From Streptomyces termitum (lineage in GTDB: Bacteria; Actinomycetota; Actinomycetes; Streptomycetales; Streptomycetaceae), in contig NZ_BMUL01000008.1 in assembly GCF_014650175.1 (NCBI RefSeq), forward strand, positions 186,001 through 250,000: a stretch of DNA of 64,000 nt, written 5' to 3'. Made by a program: the position numbers and the translations under genes. Positions 8,278-16,925 of the stretch are shown here, piece after piece (positions within the stretch are counted from its first letter, which is position 1; every line of letters begins with the position of its first letter). Under the pieces are notes generated by a model, which made no database searches, was not told the DNA's origin, and saw nothing but the letters and a program-made list of their open reading frames with translations.

Positions 8278-8943
8278 GTGTTCGTCAAGGTGTGCGGGCT
8301 CGCCACGACCGCCGACATCGACGTGGCCGCGGAGGCGGGCGCCGACGCGGTGGGCCTGGTGATCAGCGGGACCAGTGTCCGCGGGCTGGGCCGGGACCGG
8401 GTGGCGGAGCTCGTCGCGCACGTGCCGGACGGCGTGCTGTCGGTGCTCGTCGTGAACGACACCCCGGCCGTCGAGGCCGCCGGGATCGCCGCCGCGCTGG
8501 GCTTCGGCGCGCTCCAGCTGCACGGGCGGGCGTACGGCCCCGGGGAGTTCGGGGCCGCCGCCGGGGTCTTCCCGCGCCTGTGGCGGGCGACGGCGCTCGC
8601 GGACGGGCCCGACACGCGGGTGGGCGCGCTGGGCGAGGAGGTCCTGCTGCTCGACTCGCCCCGGGCCGGTTCGGGCGCGCGCTGGGACCTGTCGCTCCTG
8701 GACGCGGCCCGCCCGGAGGGCCACTGGCTCCTCGCGGGCGGTCTGGGCCCCGGGAACGTCGCCGGGGCGATCGCCGCCGCCCGCCCGTGGGGCGTGGACG
8801 TCTCCAGCGGCGTCGAGTCGGCGCCCGGGGTGAAGGACCACGCCCTGATCCGCGCCTTCGTCGCCGCGGCGAAGGCCGCCGCGGCCTCCCCGGCGACCGG
8901 TTCCGCCCCGGCGCAACCTTCCGGCGCCCCGGCGGGTCCGTAG
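8278..8943 (+). CDS. trpF: phosphoribosylanthranilate isomerase (stand-alone)
   Basis: 221 residues with the full TrpF (beta/alpha)8 signature. Catalytic Cys lies in VKVCGLA near the N-terminus, QLHG is central, the general-acid Asp is in LLLDSPRAGSG, and LAGGLGPGNV plus the phosphate loop DVSSGVESAPGVKD come at the end. It would catalyse the Amadori rearrangement of phosphoribosylanthranilate in tryptophan synthesis. The GTG at 8278 follows GAGGAG by 7 bp. No other trp gene is nearby. Streptomyces normally use bifunctional PriA for this step, so a separate TrpF is noteworthy; it may also be a repurposed paralog. Confidence 0.82.
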   Translation: MFVKVCGLATTADIDVAAEAGADAVGLVISGTSVRGLGRDRVAELVAHVPDGVLSVLVVNDTPAVEAAGIAAALGFGALQLHGRAYGPGEFGAAAGVFPRLWRATALADGPDTRVGALGEEVLLLDSPRAGSGARWDLSLLDAARPEGHWLLAGGLGPGNVAGAIAAARPWGVDVSSGVESAPGVKDHALIRAFVAAAKAAAASPATGSAPAQPSGAPAGP

Positions 8944-8986
8944 GGGTGACCGCGATGCTCGCGGGCCGCGTACGAAGGGGATCGTG

Positions 8987-9157
8987 ATGGAGGAACTGGC
9001 GCAGGTCGTGGCGAAGGCGACCGGCTGGGCGGCGCGCGGCGCCGGATGGGTCGCGGACGTCCTCGGCGGCACGGAGCTCCCCGAGCCCCGGCGCTCCCGG
9101 GAGCGCCGCCGCGCCCGCGCCGCGAAGGACGCCGCCCGCACGCGCTCCGCCTCGTAA
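8987..9157 (+). CDS. small basic protein of unknown function
   Basis: A 56-residue frame, ATG 8987 to TAA 9157, with AAGGGG 6 bp before the start. An N-terminal amphipathic/hydrophobic helix (AQVVAKATGWAARGAGWV) is followed by a very basic Arg/Ala tail. Codon third positions are strongly GC, as in its neighbours. It begins 43 bp after trpF and ends 19 bp before the convergent xylB stop. No family is recognised, and it could be a chance frame. Confidence 0.4.
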   Translation: MEELAQVVAKATGWAARGAGWVADVLGGTELPEPRRSRERRRARAAKDAARTRSAS

Positions 9158-9176
9158 CCGGCCCTCCGCGAGGGCT

Positions 9177-10655
9177 TCAGGCGAGCAGGGTCGGCGCGGC
9201 CGCGTCGAGGACGCCGCCGATCCGCCACAGGGCCTCCTCGTCGCGGGGGACGGCCGGGAGGGTCTCCCCCGTGCCGGTGCCCCAGGCCGTCGCGACGGCC
9301 ACCGGGTCCTCGCCGGTCACCGCGGCCGCCGCGAGGGCGGCCGCGCCGAGGGCGACGGGTTCGGCGGCGGCGGGGAGCACGAGGGGGCGGCCGGAGAGCC
9401 GGCGGACGGTGTCCGTCCAGGCCCGGCCCCGGGCCCCGCCCCCGATCAGGCGCAGCGGCCGGTCCCGTACGGCCGGGTCGGCGGGGTCGAGGCCGCAGGC
9501 GGCGAGGAGCCCGTCGAGCGCGCGGAGCACGGTGAAGGCGGCGCCCTCGTAGGCGGCGCCGAGGATCGCGCGCGGGTCGGTGGTGTGCCGCAGACCGGTG
9601 ACGAGGCCCGAGGCGGCCGGGAGGTCGGGGGTGCGCTCGCCGTCGAGGTACGGGAGCACGACGACGTCGCCGCCGGGCCGGGCGTCCTCGCGGTCGAGGC
9701 CGAGGAGGGCGGCGAAGCGGTCGACGGCGAGCGTGCAGTTGAGGGTGCAGCCGAGCGGCAGGAAGACGCCGTCGGTGGCGGCGAAGCCGGAGAGCGCCGG
9801 GTCGGCGGGACGGGCGCGGGTCGCGGCGAAGACGGTGCCGGAGGTGCCGAGGCTGACGACCGGGTGGTCGAGGAGGCCGGTGGCGCCGAGGCCGAGGCCG
9901 ACGGCCGCGGCCATGTTGTCGCCGGTCCCGGCGGCCACCACGACGGTGCCGGGCAGGCCGAGGGCGTCGGCGGCGGCCGGGACGAGCGTGCCGGCGCGGG
10001 TCGCGCCGGTGGGGGCGACGGCGGGCAGGGCGGCGGGGTCGAGGCCGAGGAGGTCGAGGAGCCCGGGGTCGTAGCCGCGCGCGGCGGGGGCGTACCAGCC
10101 GGTGCCGGAGGCGTCGCCGGGGTCGGTGACGGCGGCGCCGCAGAGCCGTTCGGTGAGGAAGTCGTGCGGGAGCCGGACGGCGGTGGCGGCCCCGGCGCGG
10201 CGGGGTTCGCGCTCGCGGAGCCACTGCCACTTGGCGGCGGTCACGGCGGCGACGGGGACGGAGCCGGTCCGGTCGAGCCAGGCGGCCGGGCCGCCGAGCC
10301 GGGCGGTGAGGGCGGCGGCCTGCGGGGCGGAGCGGGTGTCGTTCCAGAGCAGGGCCGGCCGGACCGGGCGCCGGTCGGCGCCGAGCGCGACGAGTCCGTG
10401 CTGCTGCCCGGCGACGGCGAGGCCCGCGACCTCCCCGGGCGCGGCGCCCGCGTCCCGTACCGCCGCGCGGACGGCGGCGACCAGGGCGGTCCACCACTCC
10501 TCGGGGTCGCTCTCGCGGGCGCCGCCGGTGCCGGTGACGGTGTGCGGGGCGCGGCCGGTGCCGAGGACGGCTCCGGTGGCGGCGTCGACGGCGACGGCCT
10601 TGGCGGCCTGGGTGGAGCTGTCCACCCCGATCACGACGGAACGGCTGACGGGCAC
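9177..10655 (-). CDS. xylB: xylulokinase
   Basis: 492 residues of the FGGY sugar-kinase family. The N-terminal phosphate loop reads GVDSSTQAAK. The AGQQHG substrate segment and WNDTRS follow. The C-terminal domain has the ATP-site GGGARG and the closing PVALGAAALAA. It phosphorylates D-xylulose made by XylA, feeding the pentose phosphate pathway. The GTG at 10655 has AGAGGAG 7 bp upstream. It is divergent from xylA across 112 bp, the classic actinomycete arrangement, so a common operator probably controls both. Confidence 0.93.
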   Translation of the reverse strand: MPVSRSVVIGVDSSTQAAKAVAVDAATGAVLGTGRAPHTVTGTGGARESDPEEWWTALVAAVRAAVRDAGAAPGEVAGLAVAGQQHGLVALGADRRPVRPALLWNDTRSAPQAAALTARLGGPAAWLDRTGSVPVAAVTAAKWQWLREREPRRAGAATAVRLPHDFLTERLCGAAVTDPGDASGTGWYAPAARGYDPGLLDLLGLDPAALPAVAPTGATRAGTLVPAAADALGLPGTVVVAAGTGDNMAAAVGLGLGATGLLDHPVVSLGTSGTVFAATRARPADPALSGFAATDGVFLPLGCTLNCTLAVDRFAALLGLDREDARPGGDVVVLPYLDGERTPDLPAASGLVTGLRHTTDPRAILGAAYEGAAFTVLRALDGLLAACGLDPADPAVRDRPLRLIGGGARGRAWTDTVRRLSGRPLVLPAAAEPVALGAAALAAAAVTGEDPVAVATAWGTGTGETLPAVPRDEEALWRIGGVLDAAAPTLLA

Positions 10656-10719
10656 GTCCACACTCCTCTTCCACGTCTGTCGGCATCCGGGGTTCCGGTC
10701 CCGCACCCCCTCGTGCAAG

Positions 10720-10742
10720 ATTAGTTATCCCAGAAAACAAAT
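10720..10742. promoter_or_regulatory. candidate XylR/ROK operator in the xylB-xylA divergent promoter
   Basis: An AT-rich patch in GC-rich DNA. ATTAGTTAT (10720-10728) and AAAACAAAT (10734-10742) form an imperfect inverted repeat, 7 of 9 positions matching, around CCCAG. The half site TTAGTT/AACAAA resembles XylR operators of Gram-positive bacteria. Which protein binds it is inferred, not seen. Confidence 0.5.
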
Positions 10743-10767
10743 CCGATCGCCAGGAGAAGGGCCTCCC

Positions 10768-11940
10768 ATGACCGATCGTTTCTCCCCCACCCCCGGGGAC
10801 CGCTTCACCTTCGGCCTGTGGACCGTCGGCTGGCAGGGCCGCGACCCCTTCGGCGACGCCACCCGCCCCGCCGTCGACCCGGTCGAGTCGGTCGAGCGGC
10901 TGGCGGAGCTCGGGGCGTACGGCGTCACCTTCCACGACGACGACCTGATCCCCTTCGGCGCGCCGGAGGCGGAGCGGGCGGCCTGTGTGAAGCGGTTCCA
11001 GGAGGCCCTGGACCGCACCGGCCTGAAGGTGCCGATGGCCACCACCAACCTGTTCACGCACCCGGTCTTCAAGGACGGCGCGTTCACCGCGAACGACCGG
11101 GACGTCCGCCGCTTCGCGCTGCGCAAGACGATCCGCAACATCGACCTGGCCGTCGAGCTGGGCGCGGAGGTGTACGTCGCCTGGGGCGGGCGCGAGGGCG
11201 CCGAGTCCGGCGCCGCCAAGGACGTGCGGGTGGCCCTGGACCGGATGAAGGAGGCGTTCGACCTGCTCGGCCAGTACGTCACCGAGCAGGGCTACGGGCT
11301 CCGCTTCGCCATCGAGCCCAAGCCGAACGAGCCGCGCGGCGACATCCTGCTGCCCACCGTCGGCCACGCCCTCGCCTTCATCGAGCGGCTGGAGCGGCCG
11401 GAACTCGTCGGCGTGAACCCGGAGACGGGCCACGAGCAGATGGCCGGCCTCAACTTCCCGCACGGCATCGCGCAGGCGCTGTGGGCGGGCAAGCTCTTCC
11501 ACATCGACCTCAACGGCCAGTCCGGCATCAAGTACGACCAGGACCTCCGCTTCGGGGCGGGCGACCTGCGCCAGGCGTTCTGGCTGGTGGACCTGCTGGA
11601 GTCGGCGGGGTACGCCGGACCGCGCCACTTCGACTTCAAGCCGGTGCGCACCGACGGCGCCGACGGCGTCCGGGAGTCCGCGCGCAGCTGCATGCGCAAC
11701 TACCTGATCCTCCGGGAGCGGGCCGCCGCCTTCCGCGCCGACCCCGAGGTGCGCGCGGCCCTCGCCGCCTCCCGGCTGCCCGAACTGGCCGTGCCCACCG
11801 CCGCCGAGGGCCTGGCCGAGCTGCTCGCCGACCCGACCGCGTACGAGACCTTCGACGCGGACGCGGCGGCGGCCCGCTCGATGTCCTTCGAGCGGCTCGA
11901 CCAGCTCGCCCTGGAACACCTGCTGGGCGTACGGCCCTGA
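10768..11940 (+). CDS. xylA: xylose isomerase
   Basis: 390 residues, the length of the well-studied Streptomyces enzymes. Family signatures are intact: TFHDDDLIPFG near residue 53 (catalytic His region), the WGGREG loop, EPKPNEPRGD around residue 180 with metal-ligand Glu, HIDLNGQ, and HFDFKPVRTD near the C-terminus. It converts D-xylose to D-xylulose in the cytoplasm using two divalent metals. The ATG at 10768 follows GGAGAAGG (10753-10760). It is divergently transcribed from xylB. Confidence 0.96.
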   Translation: MTDRFSPTPGDRFTFGLWTVGWQGRDPFGDATRPAVDPVESVERLAELGAYGVTFHDDDLIPFGAPEAERAACVKRFQEALDRTGLKVPMATTNLFTHPVFKDGAFTANDRDVRRFALRKTIRNIDLAVELGAEVYVAWGGREGAESGAAKDVRVALDRMKEAFDLLGQYVTEQGYGLRFAIEPKPNEPRGDILLPTVGHALAFIERLERPELVGVNPETGHEQMAGLNFPHGIAQALWAGKLFHIDLNGQSGIKYDQDLRFGAGDLRQAFWLVDLLESAGYAGPRHFDFKPVRTDGADGVRESARSCMRNYLILRERAAAFRADPEVRAALAASRLPELAVPTAAEGLAELLADPTAYETFDADAAAARSMSFERLDQLALEHLLGVRP

Positions 11941-11943
11941 TCC

Positions 11944-11991
11944 GGACGGCCCCGCCCCGGACGGCCCCGTCCCCAGCGGCCCCGTCCCCGG
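11944..11991. repeat. three imperfect 16-bp direct repeats after xylA
   Basis: Three tandem units close to CGGCCCCGTCCCC(A/G)G follow the xylA stop in the 226-bp gap before lutA. They may act in transcript ending or simply be replication slippage in C-rich DNA. Confidence 0.5.
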
Positions 11992-12166
11992 CGGACCCCG
12001 CGGGCCGGACGCCCGGCCCCGGACCGGCCGCCCCTCCGCGTGCCGGACGGCGGTCCGGACCCGGGCGTCTGCGAGACTACGGGCGCCCGCCCCGCCCCGT
12101 ACCCCTGCCCGCACGCCCCGTCCGTCCGCCCCCGTGCCCGGGTCCGTCCCCCTCCCGAGGAAGCCG

Positions 12167-12883
12167 ATGCGCGTCGCCCTCTTCGTCACCTGCGTCAACG
12201 ACGCGGTCTTCCCGTCGACCGGGGTGGCCACCGTCCGGCTGCTGGAACGGCTCGGCGTGGAGGTGGACTTCCCTTCGGCACAGACCTGTTGCGGGCAGCC
12301 GCAGTTCAACACCGGCTACCGGCGCGAGACCGCGCCGCTGGTGCGGCGCACGGTCCGGGCCTTCGAGGGGTACGAGCACGTGGTGGTGCCGTCCGGTTCG
12401 TGCGCGGCGATGGTCCGCCACCACTACCCGTCCTTCGGGCCCCGGGCGGCGGCGCTCGGGCCGCGCGTGCGCGAGCTGACGGAGTTCCTGGTGGACGTGC
12501 TGGGCGTGACCGACGTCGGCGCGTACTTCCCGCACGCCGTCACCTACCACCCGTCCTGCCACGGGCTGCGGCTGCTCGGCCTGGGCGACCGGCCCCGGCG
12601 GCTCCTGGAGGCGGTGCGCGGGCTCGAACTGCGGGAGCTGCCGGGGGCGGAGGAGTGCTGCGGCTTCGGCGGCACCTTCGCGGTGAAGAACCCGGACGTG
12701 TCGGCGGCGATGGGTGCGGACAAGGTGGCGCACGCGGTGGAGACCGGCGCCGGGGTGCTGTGCGGCGCGGACAACTCGTGCCTGCTGCACGTCGGCGGCA
12801 CGGCGAGCCGGCTGAAGGCGCCGCTGCGGACGGTGCACCTGGCGGAGGTCCTGGCGAGCACGGAAGAGGAGCCCTGGCGGTGA
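12167..12883 (+). CDS. lutA: lactate utilisation Fe-S protein LutA (GlcF/CCG-domain)
   Basis: 238 residues with the two cysteine-rich CCG domains of the LutA/GlcF family: TCCGQPQFNTG (Cys41-Cys42) and EECCGFGG (Cys163-Cys164), plus Cys78 and Cys130, which complete each cluster site. With LutB and LutC it oxidises L-lactate to pyruvate in the cytoplasm or at the membrane. The ATG at 12167 follows CGAGGAAG. Its stop overlaps the lutB GTG by four bases, so the operon is coupled. No GntR-type LutR regulator is in this window. Confidence 0.9.
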   Translation: MRVALFVTCVNDAVFPSTGVATVRLLERLGVEVDFPSAQTCCGQPQFNTGYRRETAPLVRRTVRAFEGYEHVVVPSGSCAAMVRHHYPSFGPRAAALGPRVRELTEFLVDVLGVTDVGAYFPHAVTYHPSCHGLRLLGLGDRPRRLLEAVRGLELRELPGAEECCGFGGTFAVKNPDVSAAMGADKVAHAVETGAGVLCGADNSCLLHVGGTASRLKAPLRTVHLAEVLASTEEEPWR

Positions 12884-14304
12884 GCGGTACGTTCCTGGGA
12901 ATGCCGTCCTTCCCGCGCGCCGCGCGCGAGGCGGTGCGCGACGAGCGGCTGCGGCGCAATCTGCGGCACGCCACCCACACGATCCGCGACAAGCGGGCGC
13001 GGGCCGTCGCCGAACTCGACGACTGGGCCGAGCTGCGGGAGGCCGGGAAGCGGATCAAGGACCGGACGCTCCGTCACCTCGACACGTACCTCCTGGAGTT
13101 GGAGGAGCGGGTGACGGCGGCGGGCGGCACCGTGCACTGGGCAGAGGACGCCGCCGAGGCCAACCGGATCGTCACCGGTCTGGTGCGGGCGACCGGCGAG
13201 CGCGAGGTCGTCAAGGTCAAGTCGATGGCCACCCAGGAGATCGAGCTGAACGAGGCCCTGGAGGAGGCCGGGATCCGGGCCTACGAGACCGACCTGGCGG
13301 AGCTGATCGTGCAGCTCGGCGAGGACCGGCCCTCGCACATCCTGGTCCCGGCGATCCACCGCAACCGCACCGAGATCCGGGACATCTTCCGCGCGGAGAT
13401 GGGACGTTGGGGCCGTCCGGCGCCGGACGGACTGACCGACGAGCCGGCCGAGCTCGCGGAGGCGGCCCGGCTGCACCTGCGGGAGAAGTTCCTGCGCGCC
13501 AGGGTCGGGATCTCCGGGGCGAACTTCATGGTCGCCGAGACCGGCACCCTCGTCGTGGTCGAGTCCGAGGGCAACGGCCGGATGTGCCTCACCCTCCCCG
13601 AGACCCTGATCTCGGTCGTCGGCATCGAGAAGGTCGTCCCGACCTGGCGGGACCTGGAGGTCTTCCTCCAGACCCTGCCCCGCTCCTCCACCGCCGAGCG
13701 GATGAACCCGTACACCAGCACCTGGACCGGCACCGCCGACGGCGACGGCCCGGACGCCTTCCACCTGGTCCTCCTCGACAACGGCCGCACCCGCGCGCTC
13801 GCCGACGAGACCGGCCGGCAGGCCCTGCGCTGCATCCGCTGCTCCGCCTGCCTCAACGTCTGCCCGGTGTACGAGCGGGCCGGCGGGCACGCGTACGGCT
13901 CCGTCTACCCCGGGCCGATCGGCGCCGTCCTCACCCCCCAACTGCGCGGCACCACCAGCGAGATCGACGCCTCGCTGCCGTACGCCTCCTCGCTCTGCGG
14001 CGCCTGCTACGAGGTGTGCCCGGTCGCCATCGACATCCCGGAGGTGCTGGTGCGGCTCCGGGAGGAGGTCGCCGGCCGGGGCGGGAAGGGGCACCGGCTG
14101 GAGAAGGCCGCGATGAAGGCCGCCGGCTGGGTCCTCGACCACCCCGGGGCGCTCGCCGCCGGGGAGCGGATCGCGGGCGCGGCCGGCCGGCTGCTGCCCG
14201 AGCGGCTGCCGGGGCCGGGCGCCCGGCAGTGGACCGACCACCGGGACCTGCCCGACCTGCCCGCCGAGCCCTTCCGCGACTGGTGGAGGAAGAACCGCCC
14301 ATGA
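12880..14304 (+). CDS. lutB: lactate utilisation iron-sulfur protein LutB
   Basis: 474 residues. An LUD domain (about 60-300, with GANFMVAETGTLVVVESEGN) is followed by two [4Fe-4S] ferredoxin motifs, CIRCSACLNVCP (Cys318, 321, 324, 328) and CGACYEVCP (Cys373, 376, 380), then a C-terminal tail. It is the electron-transfer subunit of the LutABC L-lactate dehydrogenase. GTG 12880 lies in the GTGA overlap with lutA, and the end overlaps lutC by ATGA, giving a tight three-gene operon. Confidence 0.92.
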   Translation: MSGTFLGMPSFPRAAREAVRDERLRRNLRHATHTIRDKRARAVAELDDWAELREAGKRIKDRTLRHLDTYLLELEERVTAAGGTVHWAEDAAEANRIVTGLVRATGEREVVKVKSMATQEIELNEALEEAGIRAYETDLAELIVQLGEDRPSHILVPAIHRNRTEIRDIFRAEMGRWGRPAPDGLTDEPAELAEAARLHLREKFLRARVGISGANFMVAETGTLVVVESEGNGRMCLTLPETLISVVGIEKVVPTWRDLEVFLQTLPRSSTAERMNPYTSTWTGTADGDGPDAFHLVLLDNGRTRALADETGRQALRCIRCSACLNVCPVYERAGGHAYGSVYPGPIGAVLTPQLRGTTSEIDASLPYASSLCGACYEVCPVAIDIPEVLVRLREEVAGRGGKGHRLEKAAMKAAGWVLDHPGALAAGERIAGAAGRLLPERLPGPGARQWTDHRDLPDLPAEPFRDWWRKNRP

Positions 14305-14939
14305 CGACCCCGACCTCCCGCGAGCGGATCCTCGCCCGGATCAGGGCCGCCGTCGCGGACGCGCCCGAGGCCCCCGAGGACGTGCGCGGCTACCGGACGC
14401 GGCACGCGCCGGACGATCCGGACGCGGTGCTCGACCTGCTGCACGAGAACCTGGCCGACTACCGGGCGCACGTCCACCGCGCCGGTCCCGCGGAGCTGCC
14501 GGAGCTGGTCGCGCGGCTCCTCGACGAGCGCGGGGCGCGGAGCGTCGTGGTGCCGCCGGGGCTGCCTGAGGAGTGGCTCGCCGCGTCGGCGGCCGAGCGG
14601 GTGGCGGACGGCCCCGGACTCGGCCCGGCCGAACTGGACGCGGTGGACGCGGTGGTGACGGGGTGTGCGCTGGCCGTCGCCGAGACCGGCACGATCGTCC
14701 TCGACGGCGGCCCGGGGCAGGGTCGGCGGGCCCTCACCCTCGTCCCGGACCTGCACGTCTGCGTCGTACGGGCCCCGGAACAGGTGGTGGCGTCGGTGCC
14801 GGAGGCGCTGCCCCGGCTCGATCCGCGCCGCCCGCTGACCTGGATCTCGGGGCCGTCCGCGACGAGCGACATCGAGCTGGACCGGGTCGAGGGCGTGCAC
14901 GGGCCCCGCACCCTGGAGGTCGTCCTGCTGCGCGGCTGA
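14301..14939 (+). CDS. lutC: lactate utilisation protein LutC (LUD domain)
   Basis: 212 residues. The LUD domain ends with the typical AVAETGTIVLDGG and the C-terminal SGPSATSDIELDRVEGVHGP signature shared by LutC and YkgG. It is the third component of the lactate oxidation complex. ATG 14301 overlaps the lutB stop (ATGA). Only 11 bp separate its stop from the stop of the convergent gene at 14951. Confidence 0.92.
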   Translation: MTTPTSRERILARIRAAVADAPEAPEDVRGYRTRHAPDDPDAVLDLLHENLADYRAHVHRAGPAELPELVARLLDERGARSVVVPPGLPEEWLAASAAERVADGPGLGPAELDAVDAVVTGCALAVAETGTIVLDGGPGQGRRALTLVPDLHVCVVRAPEQVVASVPEALPRLDPRRPLTWISGPSATSDIELDRVEGVHGPRTLEVVLLRG

Positions 14940-14950
14940 GCCCCGCCCCC

Positions 14951-15643
14951 TCACGCGCGGTGCGCGGTGTGGCGGCCGAGGAGCCGCCGGTACGCGGCGG
15001 CGGGGCCGTCGTCCCCGGCGAGGTCCCGCAGGACGGCCTCCCCCGCCGGGTCGCCGGGCCCGTCGTGGCGCACCGCCCGGGTGAGCAGGAGGAGCCGCCC
15101 GGCGCCCTCGACGCGGACGCCCCGGTCGGTGACGGCGGTCCGCCCGGCGTCGGCGACGAGGAGGGCGAGCGCGGTGTGGCCGATGACCGGGCCGGGGTGG
15201 CGGACGCGCAGGGTGAGAAGGGCGGTGCGGCCTCCCGCGACGACCCCCCGCCCCGTGTCCAGACCGGGCGGGACCCCGTCGACCCGGTGGTCGAGATCCA
15301 CCCGGACCCGCGCACCGACCCCGGTCACGTACTGGACGAGGACCCCGTCGGCCCGGAAGAAGAACACCCGAGAGGTACGCCCTCCGGACCCGGCGGTGAC
15401 GACACCGGTGCCGGGCTCGACCCCCCGGCGCCCCACCCCGCCCCCGCCCCGCCCCGCGTCCCGCAGCCGGGTGCGGAACCCGGCCCGGAAGGCGCCGTCC
15501 GCCGGGAGGGCCGGATGGGTGAGGGTCACCCGCTCCTCGGCGGCGTCCCCGTCGGCCAGGACCCGGTGGCCGCCGGTCCCGGGCAGGAGGACGCCGCCGG
15601 GGGCGGGGAGCGGGGCGGCGGGCAGCGGGTCCGGTGCGGTCAT
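14951..15643 (-). CDS. truncated GH95-like N-terminal domain protein
   Basis: 230 residues with a good start (GGAGGAG 5 bp before ATG 15643). The middle is beta-rich (VFFFRADGVLVQYV, ALLTLRVRHPGP). The end, GRLLLLTRAVRH through AYRRLLGRHTAHRA, resembles the N-terminal beta-sandwich of GH95 fucosidase/galactosidase-like enzymes just where the linker to the (alpha/alpha)6 catalytic barrel should follow. No barrel follows: the frame stops, and lutC ends 12 bp away. The protein is therefore probably a remnant, or an independent carbohydrate-binding beta domain. The family call is moderate. Confidence 0.5.
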   Translation of the reverse strand: MTAPDPLPAAPLPAPGGVLLPGTGGHRVLADGDAAEERVTLTHPALPADGAFRAGFRTRLRDAGRGGGGVGRRGVEPGTGVVTAGSGGRTSRVFFFRADGVLVQYVTGVGARVRVDLDHRVDGVPPGLDTGRGVVAGGRTALLTLRVRHPGPVIGHTALALLVADAGRTAVTDRGVRVEGAGRLLLLTRAVRHDGPGDPAGEAVLRDLAGDDGPAAAYRRLLGRHTAHRA

Positions 15644-15755
15644 GGGTGCTCCTCCGGGGATGCGGGGGACGGGTGCCGTCCTTCTGTCGCCGCCGGGGCG
15701 GGAAAGGTTGCCGCGCCCCGGGGACCGGCCGGGTCCGGCTCCGGGGCGCGTCCCG

Positions 15756-16925
15756 TCAGCTCCCGGGGGCGGTCGCGGCCGCGCGGGTCCGGGCCGCCGC
15801 CCGCAGGGCGAGGGCGGTGCCGAGCGCGGCGGCGACCAGTCCGGCGCTCAGCAGGAACGGGCCGGTCGGCGGGGAGAGGACCAGGGCCGCGAGCGAAGGG
15901 CCCGCGACCGCGCCGACGTTGAGGGCGGCGGTGGCGCAGGCCCCGGCGAGCACGGGCGCGCCGGCCGCCTCGTACAGCACCCGGGAGATCAGCGTGGTGC
16001 CGATCCCGAAGGACAGGGCGCCCTGGACGAGGAGGAGGCCGAGCAGGACCGCCGGGCGGTCGGCCAGCGCCGCGAGGGCGAGCCAGCCGGTGAGGAGCAG
16101 GGGACCGCCGACGGCGAGGATCCGGCCGGGGTGCCGGTCGGCCAGGCGGCCCGCGAGGGTCACTCCGGCGAAGGAGCCCGCGCCGAACAGCGCGAGGGCC
16201 GCCGGGACCCAGGCCGCGGTGAGCCCGGCCGGGCCGGTCACGACCGGGGCCAGGTAGGTGAGGGAGCCGAAGGTGGCGGCGTTCACCAGCGCGGCCAGGC
16301 CCAGGGCCGCCACCGCGCGGGGTGCCCGCAGGACCGCGGACTCGGCGCGCAGCGGGGTCCGTTCGCGCACGTCGGCGGGCGTGCGGGCGGGGACCCCGTA
16401 CAGGACTCCCGCCAGGGCGGGCAGGCAGAGGACGGCGACCGCCCAGAACACGGCCCGCCAGCCCGCGAGGGCACCGAGCAGGGCGCCGCCCGGGACACCG
16501 GCGACGGTCGCGACGGTCGTCCCCGCCAGCAGCACCGACAGGGCGCGGCCCTTGCGGTCCGACGGGACCAGGGCGGTGGCGGTGGTGAGGGCCAGGGCGA
16601 GGAAACCGGCGCAGGACAGGGCGGCCGCGCACCGGGTGGCCAGCAGCACCGGCAGGCTGTCGGTCAGCGCGCCGACGACGTGCGCGGCGAGGAAGACCAG
16701 CAGGAAGCCGAGCAGCCGGGCGCGGACGGAGCGGCGGCGCCCGAGCACGGCCGCGAGCGGGGCGCCGACCACCATGCCGGCGGCGAAGGCGGGCGTCAGC
16801 GCGCCGGCCGCGCCGAGGCCCACGCCCAGGTCGCGGGCGAGGTCCGGCAGCAGACCGGCGAGCATGAACTCGGAGGTGCCCATGGCGAAGACGGCCAGGG
16901 CGAGGAAGAAGAGCGGAAGGGGCAT
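15756..16925 (-). CDS. MFS drug exporter, chloramphenicol-resistance (Cml) type
   Basis: 389 residues with twelve predicted membrane helices. The opening FAMGTSEFMLAGLLPDLA closely recalls the chloramphenicol exporters of Streptomyces lividans and S. venezuelae, as do VVGAPLAAVLGRRR after helix 2 and VAGVPGGALLG in helix 5 (antiporter motif C-like). It would pump a hydrophobic drug out by proton antiport. ATG 16925 is chosen because the family begins M-P-L-P/F at this point. Related genes are inducible through leader-region attenuation, and a hairpin lies about 105 bp upstream. The substrate remains unproven. Confidence 0.82.
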   Translation of the reverse strand: MPLPLFFLALAVFAMGTSEFMLAGLLPDLARDLGVGLGAAGALTPAFAAGMVVGAPLAAVLGRRRSVRARLLGFLLVFLAAHVVGALTDSLPVLLATRCAAALSCAGFLALALTTATALVPSDRKGRALSVLLAGTTVATVAGVPGGALLGALAGWRAVFWAVAVLCLPALAGVLYGVPARTPADVRERTPLRAESAVLRAPRAVAALGLAALVNAATFGSLTYLAPVVTGPAGLTAAWVPAALALFGAGSFAGVTLAGRLADRHPGRILAVGGPLLLTGWLALAALADRPAVLLGLLLVQGALSFGIGTTLISRVLYEAAGAPVLAGACATAALNVGAVAGPSLAALVLSPPTGPFLLSAGLVAAALGTALALRAAARTRAAATAPGS

